A stretch of 64,000 bases of DNA, taken from the NCBI GenBank assembly GCA_022360055.1, contig JAKSDO010000011.1, forward strand, positions 1 to 64,000. The letters run 5' to 3'. The stretch is from Cytophagales bacterium. Lineage in GTDB: Bacteria; Bacteroidota; Bacteroidia; Cytophagales; Cyclobacteriaceae. The position numbers and the translations under genes were made by a program. How positions within the stretch are numbered: the stretch's first letter is position 1; each line of letters starts with the position of its first letter. Shown piece after piece: positions 20,726-30,137 of the stretch. Below the pieces are notes generated by a model that had not been told where the DNA came from, ran no database searches, and was given only the letters and a program-made list of their open reading frames with translations.

Positions 20726-22189
20726 ATGAATGAACAGGATTTTGGAATAAAGGAGATTATTTCTCATGCAAAGGAATACGGATTTGTTTATCCTTCCAGT
20801 GAAATTTATGATGGGTTGCAGGCAGTTTACGATTATGGACCCTATGGAGCTGAGCTTAAGAATAACCTCAAAAACCTTTGGTGGCAGGCCATGGTCAAGC
20901 TCAATGAAAATGTGGTTGGGCTGGATGCGGCCATTTTCATGCACCCGTTGACCTGGAAAGCCTCCGGCCACGTAGATAGCTTCAACGATCCTATGATCGA
21001 CAACAAGGATTCCAAAAAAAGATACAGAGCGGATGTGCTTCTTGAAGACAAAGCGGCAGAACTGGCGACGAATGGGAGCCAGGATAAAGCAGATGCATTG
21101 CTTAAAGAGATGGGAAAATTACTCGACGCCGAAAACCTTGAAGGTGTAAGGCAATTGATTATTGATAACGAAATTGCATGCCCCATCTCCGGAACACTCA
21201 ACTGGACAGAGGTTCGCCAGTTTAACCTCATGTTCTCGACGCAAATCGGTTCGGTGGCTGACGATGCAAACAACATCTATCTGAGACCGGAAACAGCCCA
21301 GGGGATTTTCGTAAACTTTCTGAATGTGCAGAAAACAGCTCGCCAAAAAATCCCATTCGGTATCGCGCAGATCGGCAAAGCTTTCAGAAATGAGATCGTA
21401 GCACGACAGTTCATTTTCAGGATGCGGGAATTCGAACAAATGGAGATGCAATTCTTCATTCGTCCGGGTGAGGAAATGGAATGGTACGAGCATTGGAAAC
21501 AGATTAGGTTGAAGTGGCATAGAGCGCTCGGCATTCCGAATGAAGATCTTCGATTCCACGATCACGATAAACTGGCTCATTATGCCAATGCGGCCGTGGA
21601 TATTGAATTCAAATTCCCATTTGGTTTTAAGGAAGTAGAAGGTATTCATTCCAGAACTGATTTTGATCTCGGAAATCACCAGGAGTTGTCCAGGAAAAAG
21701 ATGCAATATTTCGATCCGACGATCAATAAAAACTATGTGCCCTATGTGATTGAAACTTCCGCAGGCGCCGACCGGTTGTTTTTCATGTTATTGTGCAATG
21801 GATTTAAGCAGGTTACCGCTGGAGCGGAAGCACATCAAAAGCAGCGAACCTTTTTAAAGTTCCACCCTGCATTGGCCCCGGTTAAAGCAGCCATTCTGCC
21901 ATTGGTAAAGAAAGATGGCCTTCCGGAAATCGGGCGTAAAATATTTGAAGATCTGAAGTACGATTTCAACCTGATCTATGAAGATGCACAGTCCATTGGT
22001 AAACGCTATACCCGCCAGGATTTGATCGGCACGCCTTTCTGTATAGCAGTCGATCATCAAACAAAAGAAGATGAAACGGTGACCATCCGTCACCGGGATA
22101 CCATGGAGCAGGAGCGGGTGAAGATCAGTGCACTCAAGGGTATTATTGAGAAAGAAGTATCCTTAAAAAACATTTTTAGAGAATTGTAG
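20726..22189 (+). CDS. glyS: Glycine--tRNA ligase, single-chain class II type
   Basis: About 487 residues from ATG 20726. It charges tRNA-Gly. Class II motifs are present: motif 2 in FGIAQIGKAFRNEI...RMREFEQMEMQFF and motif 3 in ETSAGADRLFFMLL, with a C-terminal anticodon-binding domain (APVKAAILPLVKKDGL...). This is the eukaryote-like homodimeric form rather than the alpha2beta2 form, as usual in Bacteroidota. The chosen start opens with the conserved IKEIISHAKEYGFVYPSSEI and clears the promoter element. Confidence 0.96.
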   Translation: MNEQDFGIKEIISHAKEYGFVYPSSEIYDGLQAVYDYGPYGAELKNNLKNLWWQAMVKLNENVVGLDAAIFMHPLTWKASGHVDSFNDPMIDNKDSKKRYRADVLLEDKAAELATNGSQDKADALLKEMGKLLDAENLEGVRQLIIDNEIACPISGTLNWTEVRQFNLMFSTQIGSVADDANNIYLRPETAQGIFVNFLNVQKTARQKIPFGIAQIGKAFRNEIVARQFIFRMREFEQMEMQFFIRPGEEMEWYEHWKQIRLKWHRALGIPNEDLRFHDHDKLAHYANAAVDIEFKFPFGFKEVEGIHSRTDFDLGNHQELSRKKMQYFDPTINKNYVPYVIETSAGADRLFFMLLCNGFKQVTAGAEAHQKQRTFLKFHPALAPVKAAILPLVKKDGLPEIGRKIFEDLKYDFNLIYEDAQSIGKRYTRQDLIGTPFCIAVDHQTKEDETVTIRHRDTMEQERVKISALKGIIEKEVSLKNIFREL

Positions 22190-22214
22190 ATTAAATTATC
22201 AGGTCTCAGTACGC

Positions 22215-22222
22215 TATCTTTG
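22215..22222 (+). promoter_or_regulatory. -7 element (TATCTTTG) directly before the MtfA-like gene
   Basis: Perfect TAnnTTTG match ending only 4 bp before the ATG at 22227. If used, transcription would start at or within a few bases of the start codon, predicting a leaderless mRNA. Confidence 0.5.
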
Positions 22223-22226
22223 AATA

Positions 22227-23042
22227 ATGAAAGTCTTCATAGGCATTGGGCTTCTGCTCTTCCTGGTAATGTTTATCCTATATAATATTATAGCGGGTGT
22301 ACGAGTAATGATTAAATGGTATTTTGGCGATTACATCAATAAATACCTCCTGGTTGCAAAGATCGACCCGCTATATAAAGTCCCGCTGAAAAAATATTCG
22401 AAGTATTACCAGAAATTAAATCATTCCGATAAAACGATATTTGAAAAACGGGTACAGAAATTCATAAACCAAAAGCAGTTTATTGCCAGGGGTATGGATG
22501 GAATTACCGATGAAATGAAATCCCTGATCGCGGGTTCGGCCATCCAGCTCACATTTGGCCACCCTTCCATTTACTTCGCGCATTTCCGCAGGATACTGGT
22601 TTATCCGGATGACTACTATTCGCAGATCTCCCGGCGATACCACAAAGGAGAAGTGAACACAGGAGGATTGATTGTTCTTTCCTGGAAAAATTTTGTAGAA
22701 GGATATATCGATCACCGCGACGGAAAAAATCTGGGACTACATGAAATGGCACACGCATTAAGGCTGGAAAATGCCATTCGAAACGAAGAATACGGATTCC
22801 TTGATGACGATGTTCTGAAAACCTGGACGGACCTCAGCTATCGCGAAATGCAAAGGATGGAAGACGGTGAATCGGATTTTTTTCGCACGTATGCCGCTAC
22901 CAATTCACAGGAGTTTTTTGCAGTTGCCGTTGAGAACTTCTTTGAACGGCCTAAAGAATTTTATGACCGGCATCCCAAGATATACAATACACTCGCCCAG
23001 ATGCTCAACCAGAATCCATTGAGAATCGGCAAAGCGAGCTGA
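22227..23042 (+). CDS. M90/MtfA-like zinc metallopeptidase, membrane-anchored
   Basis: A 271-residue protein with one N-terminal transmembrane helix (residues 3-27) and a cytoplasmic MtfA/DUF980 domain. The zinc motif is His172-Glu173-Met-Ala-His176 (HEMAHAL), and ATNSQEFFAVAVENFFERP carries the downstream glutamate of the family. E. coli MtfA is a soluble aminopeptidase that binds the Mlc repressor; the membrane anchor here is an added element, and no Mlc-type regulator is seen in the window. The substrate is unknown. Confidence 0.87.
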   Translation: MKVFIGIGLLLFLVMFILYNIIAGVRVMIKWYFGDYINKYLLVAKIDPLYKVPLKKYSKYYQKLNHSDKTIFEKRVQKFINQKQFIARGMDGITDEMKSLIAGSAIQLTFGHPSIYFAHFRRILVYPDDYYSQISRRYHKGEVNTGGLIVLSWKNFVEGYIDHRDGKNLGLHEMAHALRLENAIRNEEYGFLDDDVLKTWTDLSYREMQRMEDGESDFFRTYAATNSQEFFAVAVENFFERPKEFYDRHPKIYNTLAQMLNQNPLRIGKAS

Positions 23043-23167
23043 TTAAACCGGGAAATTCGTAGAACCAGCTCAAAGAACAGGCCTGTCAATGGCAGGTTGC
23101 GACCTCCCGGCGGATCATGTATGGAACAATCGGCAGCATCCCATGACCAAAAAACACTTATTCTTTA

Positions 23168-23175
23168 TATTTTTG
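23168..23175 (+). promoter_or_regulatory. -7 element (TATTTTTG) of der
   Basis: TAnnTTTG match 25 bp upstream of the der ATG at 23201. Confidence 0.5.
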
Positions 23176-23200
23176 CAGATTATCAGATCAGGGTATCGTC

Positions 23201-24508
23201 ATGGCAAATATTGTAGCGATTGTAGGAAGGCCGAATGTGGGAAAATCAACTTTGTTTAATCGATTGGTTGAACGGAGAGATGCAATTATGGACGATGAAA
23301 GCGGAGTTACCAGGGACAGGCATTACGGCTTTGCCGAATGGACCGGAAAAAGCTTTACGGTAATTGATACGGGAGGATATGTGCACGGATCTGAGGATGT
23401 CTTTGAGGAGGCGATCCGCAACCAGGTCATGCAAGCGCTTAAGGAAGCCAATGTGATTATTTTTATGGCTGATTGTGACGGCGGTTTGACAGACCTGGAC
23501 AAGGATTTTGCCCATGTGGTTCGTACGGTTAACAAACCTGTTTTGGTAGCCGGGAATAAAGCAGATACAAATGAAAAAATACAGCATGCCGTCGAGTTTT
23601 ACGAGCTTGGGCTTGGCGAAGTTTATCCCATTTCATCTGCAACCGGATCGGGAACCGGGGATTTGCTGGATGAAGTTGTAAAACATTTTCGCGAGGACGA
23701 CCTCGAGAATCCGGAAGATGAGTTACCGAAAATCGCAATCATGGGTCGACCAAATGTTGGAAAATCTTCATTTGTAAATATGTTAATTGGGGAAGAACGC
23801 AGCATAGTGACGGATATAGCCGGAACGACCAGGGATTCCATCAACACCAGGTATAATATGTTTGGCAAAGATTTTCTGCTGATCGATACGGCCGGGGTAA
23901 GGAAAAAAGCAAAGGTAAAAGAGGATATTGAATTTTATTCGGTAATCCGTTCCATTCGATCACTGCAAAACAGCGACATATCCATTGTGATGATTGATGC
24001 CCAAAACGGATTGGAATCCCAGGACATAAATCTGATTAACCTTGCTGTCAAATATCGAAAAGGCGTCGTTCTTCTGGTGAACAAATGGGATTTACTGGAA
24101 AAAGAACAAAATACGGCATCCGAATTCAGGCAAAAGATACGGGAGCGACTGGGAACCTTGAACTATATTCCAATAATTTTTACATCGGTACTCACTAAAC
24201 AGCGTATATTCAAAGCTATTGAGACTGCTATTGCGGTTTACAACGAACGGTATAAAAAAGTCCCAACCTCTGAACTGAACAATATTTTACTCCGTGAAAT
24301 CGACAAATTTAAACCGCCGGCATACAGGGGAAAGCACATAAAAATCAAGTACATAACACAACTGCCTACCAAAACTCCAACTTTCGCATTCTTTTGCAAT
24401 TTCCCGAAATACATCAAGCAGCCCTACATGCGATACCTGGAAAATAAATTGCGCGCCAATTTCGGTTTTGACGGCGTGCCGATTAAGCTGGTTTTTAGAG
24501 AGAAATAA
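23201..24508 (+). CDS. der: Ribosome biogenesis GTPase Der (EngA)
   Basis: A 435-residue GTPase with two tandem G domains, needed for maturation of the 50S subunit. Walker A motifs GRPNVGKST (near residue 8) and GRPNVGKSS (near residue 182) each have a downstream DTGG or DTAG switch and an NKxD motif (AGNKAD, VNKWD). The KH-like C-terminal domain ends with PIKLVFREK, a typical EngA end. It is directly followed by an SprT-like gene with no gap. Confidence 0.97.
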   Translation: MANIVAIVGRPNVGKSTLFNRLVERRDAIMDDESGVTRDRHYGFAEWTGKSFTVIDTGGYVHGSEDVFEEAIRNQVMQALKEANVIIFMADCDGGLTDLDKDFAHVVRTVNKPVLVAGNKADTNEKIQHAVEFYELGLGEVYPISSATGSGTGDLLDEVVKHFREDDLENPEDELPKIAIMGRPNVGKSSFVNMLIGEERSIVTDIAGTTRDSINTRYNMFGKDFLLIDTAGVRKKAKVKEDIEFYSVIRSIRSLQNSDISIVMIDAQNGLESQDINLINLAVKYRKGVVLLVNKWDLLEKEQNTASEFRQKIRERLGTLNYIPIIFTSVLTKQRIFKAIETAIAVYNERYKKVPTSELNNILLREIDKFKPPAYRGKHIKIKYITQLPTKTPTFAFFCNFPKYIKQPYMRYLENKLRANFGFDGVPIKLVFREK

Positions 24509-25150
24509 TTGGTGGAGCAGGCAAAGCAAAAATTATATAAGATCCTCTTGAAGCACGTACCTGAAAACGCGGTACACTATTGCCTCGATCTGTGGACAGC
24601 CATTCCTTTTCATTTTAAGGTTACTAAAACAAGAAATACAAAACTTGGTGATTACAGGTATGATCATCAGAATAGATCACATTCGATCTCGGTAAATTTC
24701 GATCTAAACAAGTATTCCTTTTTAATCACCTATATTCACGAAATTGCGCATCTACTTACTACTGAGCGGCATGGACGGAGATCGCGGCCTCACGGCGCCG
24801 AATGGAAATCCTGTTTTCAGGAACTCATGCACCCGGTACTCACCGATTTGATTTTCCCTCCGGATATATTGGGGGCTCTGAAGCAACACATGAAAAACCC
24901 AAAAGCATCTGCATATGCGGATTCGATGTTGATTGCAGCATTGCGGCGCTATGACCCTGACCAAGACGGTTTGAGGCTTTTGGCCGAACTGAAAGAGGGC
25001 GATATTTTTGAATTTAACGGACGAAAGTATAAAAAGCTAAGCGTGCGCCGTACCCGGGTGTTATGTCAGGAATTCGGAAGTTCCCGAAAGTATTTGATTT
25101 CTAAGATGGCGCTTGTAAAAAACTTAAGTGAAGCGGATGAGCGGACTTGA
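24509..25150 (+). CDS. SprT-like zinc protease-fold protein
   Basis: About 213 residues. The start codon is TTG at 24509, directly after the der stop, or GTG at 24512; there is no ATG nearby. The HExxH motif is His77-Glu78-Ile-Ala-His81, with a third ligand His95 in RPHGAEWK, the SprT-like signature also seen in the DNA-protein crosslink protease Spartan. No zinc-ribbon cysteine set is visible at the C-terminus. Coupling to der suggests co-translation; function in bacteria is unsettled. Confidence 0.87.
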   Translation: MVEQAKQKLYKILLKHVPENAVHYCLDLWTAIPFHFKVTKTRNTKLGDYRYDHQNRSHSISVNFDLNKYSFLITYIHEIAHLLTTERHGRRSRPHGAEWKSCFQELMHPVLTDLIFPPDILGALKQHMKNPKASAYADSMLIAALRRYDPDQDGLRLLAELKEGDIFEFNGRKYKKLSVRRTRVLCQEFGSSRKYLISKMALVKNLSEADERT

Positions 25151-25230
25151 AGTTAAAGATTAAGATTGAATCAATAAATGATGATTATACAAATTAATAT
25201 GTACCTTTACCCAACTTTTTAAGACTGTAT

Positions 25231-26274
25231 ATGACTATGAAAAACCTCTATATCCCAGAAAATTATAAAAACCTCCTCGACGTAAATGAAACGGAAAAAG
25301 CCATCAAGCTGGTAAAAGAAACTTTTCAGCAAAACCTGGCTTCGGAATTAAAATTGCGAAGGGTAACCGCTCCGTTATTTGTCTTGAAGGGAACCGGCAT
25401 TAATGATGATTTAAACGGAGTAGAAAGAAAGGTATCTTTTCCTATCAAAGATTTGGAAGGGGCGGAAGCTGAAGTAGTCAATTCTTTGGCTAAATGGAAA
25501 AGAATGGCGTTGGCAGAACATAAAATCTATGAGGGATATGGGATCTATACCGATATGAATGCTATTCGTCCGGATGAGGTCTTGGACAATATTCATTCCC
25601 TTTATGTGGATCAATGGGATTGGGAGCGTGTCATGCGTGACGGGGAGCGCAATTTGATTTTTCTTCAATACATCGTTGAGAAAATATACGAAGTACTCAA
25701 GCGTACGGAATACGTGATCTGTGAGCATTATCCTCAAATAAAACCTCAATTGCCGTCGGGCATTCATTTCATTCAGTCGGAAGAATTGCTTGAGAAATAT
25801 CCCGAACTTTCCCCAAAACAAAGAGAATATGAGGTGGCCAGAGAATATGGAGCAGTCTTTATCATCGGAATTGGGGGCGAACTCTCCAACGGCAAACCTC
25901 ATGATGGCCGCGCCCCGGATTATGACGATTGGAATACGCCGACAAATGACCGGTTTAATGGCCTGAATGGTGATATCGTTTTATGGAATGATATCCTGCA
26001 GGATTCATTTGAGATCTCATCCATGGGTATCCGGGTAAACAAGGAATCATTAATGGACCAGCTCAAAATCGCCGATTGCGAAGAAAGAAAAGATTTTGAC
26101 TTCCACAAGATGCTATTGGAAGATAAGCTCCCGCAATCCGTTGGCGGAGGAATCGGGCAGTCCAGAATCTGCATGTACTACTTGAGAAAGGCCCATATCG
26201 GAGAAATTCAGTCAAGCATTTGGCCGGCAGAAATGAGGAATGTCTGCGCTCAAAATGACATTCAACTGATTTAG
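25231..26274 (+). CDS. asnA: Aspartate--ammonia ligase (asparagine synthetase A)
   Basis: A 347-residue class II aminoacyl-tRNA-synthetase-like enzyme making asparagine from aspartate, ammonia and ATP. Signatures include FVLKGTGINDDLNGVERKVSF near the N-terminus, SVYVDQWDWE-like SLYVDQWDWERV in the middle, and VGGGIGQSRICMYYL near the end, which is class II motif 3. Length matches AsnA. Two in-frame ATGs, 25231 and 25237, are both plausible starts. Confidence 0.96.
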   Translation: MTMKNLYIPENYKNLLDVNETEKAIKLVKETFQQNLASELKLRRVTAPLFVLKGTGINDDLNGVERKVSFPIKDLEGAEAEVVNSLAKWKRMALAEHKIYEGYGIYTDMNAIRPDEVLDNIHSLYVDQWDWERVMRDGERNLIFLQYIVEKIYEVLKRTEYVICEHYPQIKPQLPSGIHFIQSEELLEKYPELSPKQREYEVAREYGAVFIIGIGGELSNGKPHDGRAPDYDDWNTPTNDRFNGLNGDIVLWNDILQDSFEISSMGIRVNKESLMDQLKIADCEERKDFDFHKMLLEDKLPQSVGGGIGQSRICMYYLRKAHIGEIQSSIWPAEMRNVCAQNDIQLI

Positions 26275-26346
26275 GATCAAAAAAGTACCGGGCATTGAAT
26301 ATATATTCAAATACCATTATTTTTATGAAGGTAAACTTTATTTATT

Positions 26347-26787
26347 ATGATAGGTTTTTTTGAATATCAATACTTGAAGTTTAAGAAAAATCACCTAAGA
26401 AATCTGGTCGCTTTGGCTTCGGTTGACGGGCATATCCATGAACGAGAAATAAAGTACCTTTACGAAATCGGGAAAAAATATCAGCTCAAACCGCAGCAGA
26501 TTAAAAAAATTCTGGAACAAAAGGAGCAAATTGAGCCGAATATACCGGATCAGCATCACCATAAAATAGCCCTTTTATATGATCTGGTAGGTATGATGAT
26601 GGCCGACAATGTGATTGAAGACGCCGAAATGGAGTTTTGCAAACGGATGGTTCAAAAATTCGGGTATAGGGACATTCTCATTGATGAAATGATTGATTTG
26701 TACCGGCAAGGGATTGATGATGCGGAAACCTGGGAAAAGTTTTTGGAACGATCCGAATCCCAAAAAGCAAACCTTGCAAATTGGTAA
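26347..26787 (+). CDS. TerB-like all-helical protein
   Basis: A 146-residue protein with the TerB/DjlA-like pattern of paired helices and acidic ligand motifs: ALASVDGHIHEREIKYLYEIG and MMMADNVIEDAEMEFCKRMV. In TerB, such D-G-x-I-x-x-x-E segments bind metal ions. Cytosolic, with no signal peptide. It lies 70 bp after asnA on the same strand and may be read through from it. A role in tellurite or other stress is only by family name. Confidence 0.72.
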   Translation: MIGFFEYQYLKFKKNHLRNLVALASVDGHIHEREIKYLYEIGKKYQLKPQQIKKILEQKEQIEPNIPDQHHHKIALLYDLVGMMMADNVIEDAEMEFCKRMVQKFGYRDILIDEMIDLYRQGIDDAETWEKFLERSESQKANLANW

Positions 26788-27056
26788 TTTTGGTTCCGGA
26801 ATCACGCGCTTTTCGCATTGATGACCGATGTTAAATTTACCGATCGTCAATACGTTCGTCTTGCTCTGATCCATCGGTCTGTTGATGCTCCCTTGCAAAT
26901 CCCGCGCTTGCTTGGTATTTGACCAGATTGTTTATTGCCCTAAAAATGATAAGAAATGGATTCCATAATCAATATGTATGGCGGACAGGCAAACATCAAA
27001 GGATGCAGCTTTTTTTATTTAAATCGATTCGTTAAATCAAAAATGAATTTTTGAAA

Positions 27057-27329
27057 TCATTTTCTGGTGACTTTACGGACATTTGTGGCTATTCCCAATT
27101 TGCCCGCTCCAAATTCAGGGTCTTTTATCTCCACTTCGGAAACATCAAATACAACGATTTGCCCACGCCGGAAATCTCCGTTATTCAGAAAAGGAATTAG
27201 CTTCTTTCTTAAACATTTCCACGGCCAATTTTTTTTGCCCTTTCTATCGGGGCCATCAAACCTCTGAATGTAACCCCATGTTAATTGCGCTTGTTTACCT
27301 TCCGGATCTATTACTCTTCCTCTTGGCAT
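27057..27329 (-). CDS. Small basic protein, possibly cold-shock-domain-like
   Basis: A 90-residue protein, lysine/arginine-rich, starting at an ATG. The layout GYIQRFDG...GQIVVFDVSEV...GIATNVRKV loosely resembles a cold-shock domain: an opening G-x-I-x-x-F strand, a G-x-x-V-x-F-D strand, and the closing G-x-x-A-x-N-V-R segment. The aromatic RNP1/RNP2 motifs of true Csp proteins are not evident. It could bind nucleic acid, but this is inference. Neighbouring genes offer no clue. Confidence 0.6.
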   Translation of the reverse strand: MPRGRVIDPEGKQAQLTWGYIQRFDGPDRKGKKNWPWKCLRKKLIPFLNNGDFRRGQIVVFDVSEVEIKDPEFGAGKLGIATNVRKVTRK

Positions 27330-27628
27330 ATTTTCATTTGTTTAGGTTGAAGACCAGTTTTGCAATGATCATAAAACTAAACAATTTTAAATTATAATCC
27401 ACACCTCGCAATCATACAAATAAAGGACATGATCCAAATATGAACTCATGATTATTCAAATGTCTTTGCAAGAAGCCGAATATGATTTAATCCTCAGCTA
27501 ATCTACTATTCTTAAATTTTCCTTTGATTCTTTTAACTCATTCACTTGATAAATATTTATCTTGAGACAACTTTTACAAATGTTCTATTGCTGACAAACC
27601 AATTTCTTTAAGTATCAATTATTTGCAG

Positions 27629-28333
27629 ATGAATAAACCCACATCGCCGCATATTTACGTAATAATACCTGCCTTCAACGAACAGAGCGCCGTCTGCAAT
27701 GTGCTTGCCGAAATTCCAAAAGACCTGGTTACCGAGGTGATCGTCGTAAATAACGGATCAACGGATAATACAGTTGAACAGGCTTTGTCATGTGGCGCTA
27801 CGGTACTTGAGGAACCAAACCGTGGATACGGGTATGCCTGCCTGAAAGGCATAGATTATTTAATACAAAAAGCTGTCGATGCATCGGATATCATCGTATT
27901 CATCGATGCCGACTATTCCGATTACCCTTCTGAAATGATCAAGTTAATTAAACCAATTCAGCAGAATACGGCCGATCTGGTAATTGGCTCCAGGGCATTG
28001 GGAAATAAAGAAAAAGGATCCATGACCCCACAACAGGTATTTGGCAATTGGCTGGCAACGTCACTGCTTAAGCTTTTCTATAATGTGGAATTCAGCGATC
28101 TTGGTCCGTTTCGGGCAATTCGATTTGATAAACTCCTGCGTATCGGGATGAAGGACACCACCTACGGATGGACGGTCGAAATGCAATTGAAAGCGGCAAA
28201 AATCGGGCTTCGTTGCATGGAAGTTCCGGTAAACTACCGGCGAAGGATAGGAAAATCCAAAGTATCCGGAACAATCAAAGGAACCATCATGGCAGGATAC
28301 AAGATCTTGTGGACAATATTTAAATACTTATGA
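27629..28333 (+). CDS. Family 2 glycosyltransferase (dolichyl-phosphate-mannose-synthase type)
   Basis: About 234 residues from ATG 27629; an upstream TTG at 27623 is less likely. A GT-A fold with YVIIPAFNEQ, VVNNGSTDNT and the metal-binding motif FIDADYSDYPSEM, then GPFRAIR and YGWTVEMQLKA typical of the DPM1/polyprenyl-phosphate transferase group. It would transfer a sugar from a nucleotide donor, likely to a polyprenyl phosphate. No C-terminal multi-pass region. Its stop overlaps the start of the next gene (ATGA), which encodes a polytopic transferase that could use the product. Confidence 0.88.
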   Translation: MNKPTSPHIYVIIPAFNEQSAVCNVLAEIPKDLVTEVIVVNNGSTDNTVEQALSCGATVLEEPNRGYGYACLKGIDYLIQKAVDASDIIVFIDADYSDYPSEMIKLIKPIQQNTADLVIGSRALGNKEKGSMTPQQVFGNWLATSLLKLFYNVEFSDLGPFRAIRFDKLLRIGMKDTTYGWTVEMQLKAAKIGLRCMEVPVNYRRRIGKSKVSGTIKGTIMAGYKILWTIFKYL

Positions 28334-29706
28334 GTATTCGCGGATTTACCGAGGACCTGCTCAATCGAAGACCCGGGCAAAAACTATCATTTACACTGGC
28401 CTTTGTCTCTCTGTTGCTCTATGTCCAGATAGGCTATTTTACTCAGCGAACAGACACCGCACTGCTGCTCGGTTCCTATACTCTGCTGTTCGCGCTGCAT
28501 CTATGGCTCACCAAGTCCATTCTCAGTTATAAATTTCTCATTGGTTTCGGGATTTTATTCAGATTCGTCTTTCTATTTTCCATTCCCAATTTATCAGATG
28601 ATTTCTACCGGTTTTTCTGGGACGGAATATTGATCGACAATAAAATCAATCCATTCCAATATTTGCCGAGAGAAATCATCGAAAATCCTGGCATAAAAAT
28701 CAACGCGCTCGATACAAAATTATTCGAATCGTTAAATTCTCCCGATTACTATACGGTCTACCCACCGGTTTGTCAGTTTGTATGCTGGATTTCAGCCGCT
28801 CTGAGTAACGGGAATATTCATATTGCAGTCTTGCTCATGAAGGTCTTCATGTTTCTCGCCGAACTCGGGTCCATTTATATTGTACTTAAACTTCTGAAGA
28901 TTTACAAGCTTCGGCGCGAATACATCTTTTTTTATGTATTTAATCCGCTCTTGATCATCGAGCTCGTCGGGAATATCCATTTTGAGTCATTCATGATATT
29001 TTTTGTGTTGTGCGCAGTTTACTTCCTTAAAAAGAGAAGGCTTTTTGCCAGTGCTTTTGTCTTTGCATTGGCCATCTCATCAAAACTTATTCCGGTTTTG
29101 ATGCTCCCTTTTTTTCTCAAAAGACTAAAGCTCAAAAGATCCATAGTCTTTTATATCCTGACGCTCGGAATAGCAGGATTGACATTTATGCCATTTTCAG
29201 GACCGGCACTGCTGCACGGAATGGGATCGAGCATCGGATTGTATTTCCAAAAATTCGAATTCAACGCCAGTATATTTTATATCATTCGCGAGATTGGTTT
29301 CTGGATAAAAGGCTGGGATATTATTCAAATTGCCAGTAAATGGTTGGCACTCAGTACGGTTCTGACGATCTTGTTTGTTTCAATGCTGGAAAATACGAAG
29401 AAGCAAAATCTTCCGGGAACGATGATCTGGCCACTATTCATTTATTTCGCCTTCGCATCCATCGTTCATCCGTGGTATGCAGCCCCTATTCTAGCATTTT
29501 GCTGGTTTTCAAAGTTTCGATTTCCGGTGGTGTGGTCGTATACGATTTTTCTGTCGTATGCAGGCTATACCGCAAACGGATTTCAGGAGCAATTGTGGGT
29601 GTTGCTGGTGGAGTACATCCTGGTTTACGGAGTAATGATTTTTGAATTGATTCGCTATAAGGATTTCATACAATTAAAAAACCCGTGGAGACAAATTGTG
29701 GGCTGA
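28330..29706 (+). CDS. Polytopic GT-C-type glycosyltransferase / mannosyltransferase-like membrane protein
   Basis: A 458-residue protein with roughly 10-13 hydrophobic segments. Between the first helices lies LSDDFYRFFWDGILIDNKINPFQY, matching the acidic first loop (Asp-Asp) expected for lipid-phosphate-sugar-dependent GT-C enzymes of the GT87/DUF2029 type. Start overlaps the preceding GT2 gene by 4 bp, so the two are translationally coupled. The likely scheme is that the GT2 makes a polyprenyl-phosphate sugar and this enzyme transfers it outside the membrane; acceptor unknown. Confidence 0.8.
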   Translation: MSIRGFTEDLLNRRPGQKLSFTLAFVSLLLYVQIGYFTQRTDTALLLGSYTLLFALHLWLTKSILSYKFLIGFGILFRFVFLFSIPNLSDDFYRFFWDGILIDNKINPFQYLPREIIENPGIKINALDTKLFESLNSPDYYTVYPPVCQFVCWISAALSNGNIHIAVLLMKVFMFLAELGSIYIVLKLLKIYKLRREYIFFYVFNPLLIIELVGNIHFESFMIFFVLCAVYFLKKRRLFASAFVFALAISSKLIPVLMLPFFLKRLKLKRSIVFYILTLGIAGLTFMPFSGPALLHGMGSSIGLYFQKFEFNASIFYIIREIGFWIKGWDIIQIASKWLALSTVLTILFVSMLENTKKQNLPGTMIWPLFIYFAFASIVHPWYAAPILAFCWFSKFRFPVVWSYTIFLSYAGYTANGFQEQLWVLLVEYILVYGVMIFELIRYKDFIQLKNPWRQIVG

Positions 29707-29756
29707 CTAATCTCGCTACCGTCTTGCACGTTGTCCTGAAAACCAGTAATGACTCT

Positions 29757-30137
29757 TCCTATGGTCCGGAAGTAACTTCCCCTCTGGGCTTGGATCCATC
29801 GATATTTCTGTGTTGCTGTCGGATTTTAAAATCCGACAGAGACATCCGACAGAGAAGACTGACTTGTTGTTGTCGGGTTTCTCTGTCTGGTGTCTCACCC
29901 GGACTTCTTCTCAAGACGCGGTGTTGCCCTGTGTTTGGCTCTGCGTGCACTGGCATACGGATTTCAAAAACATTTCTGCGGACCGGCTGGTTTTCCTTTG
30001 TCAGATACTTTTATGACCTATGGTAGAATTCCTTACTTTTCTGATGATCTTGCAAATAACCGTTTTATTATCCTTTCCCACTGGTTTTCGGATTGATCCC
30101 TGGGCTTGAAGCAGAAGTTACTTCCATACCCCATAGG
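29757..30137. repeat. Repeat A: 380-bp non-coding element with imperfect terminal inverted repeats
   Basis: Positions 29787-30101 match 47405-47640 in reverse orientation at roughly nine of ten positions, apart from an extra 81 bp here (about 29823-29903). The ends carry CCTATGGtccGGAAGTAACTTCC at left and its approximate complement at right (30113-30137). Small open frames inside are broken by indels between the two copies, so the element is not coding. It looks like a MITE or a structured RNA-bearing element. Confidence 0.7.
29816..29839. repeat. 24-bp perfect palindrome inside repeat A
   Basis: CTGTCGGATTTT followed immediately by its exact complement. Part of the 81-bp segment absent from the copy at 47405-47640. 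ATCCGACAGAGA is repeated directly just to the right. Confidence 0.85.
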
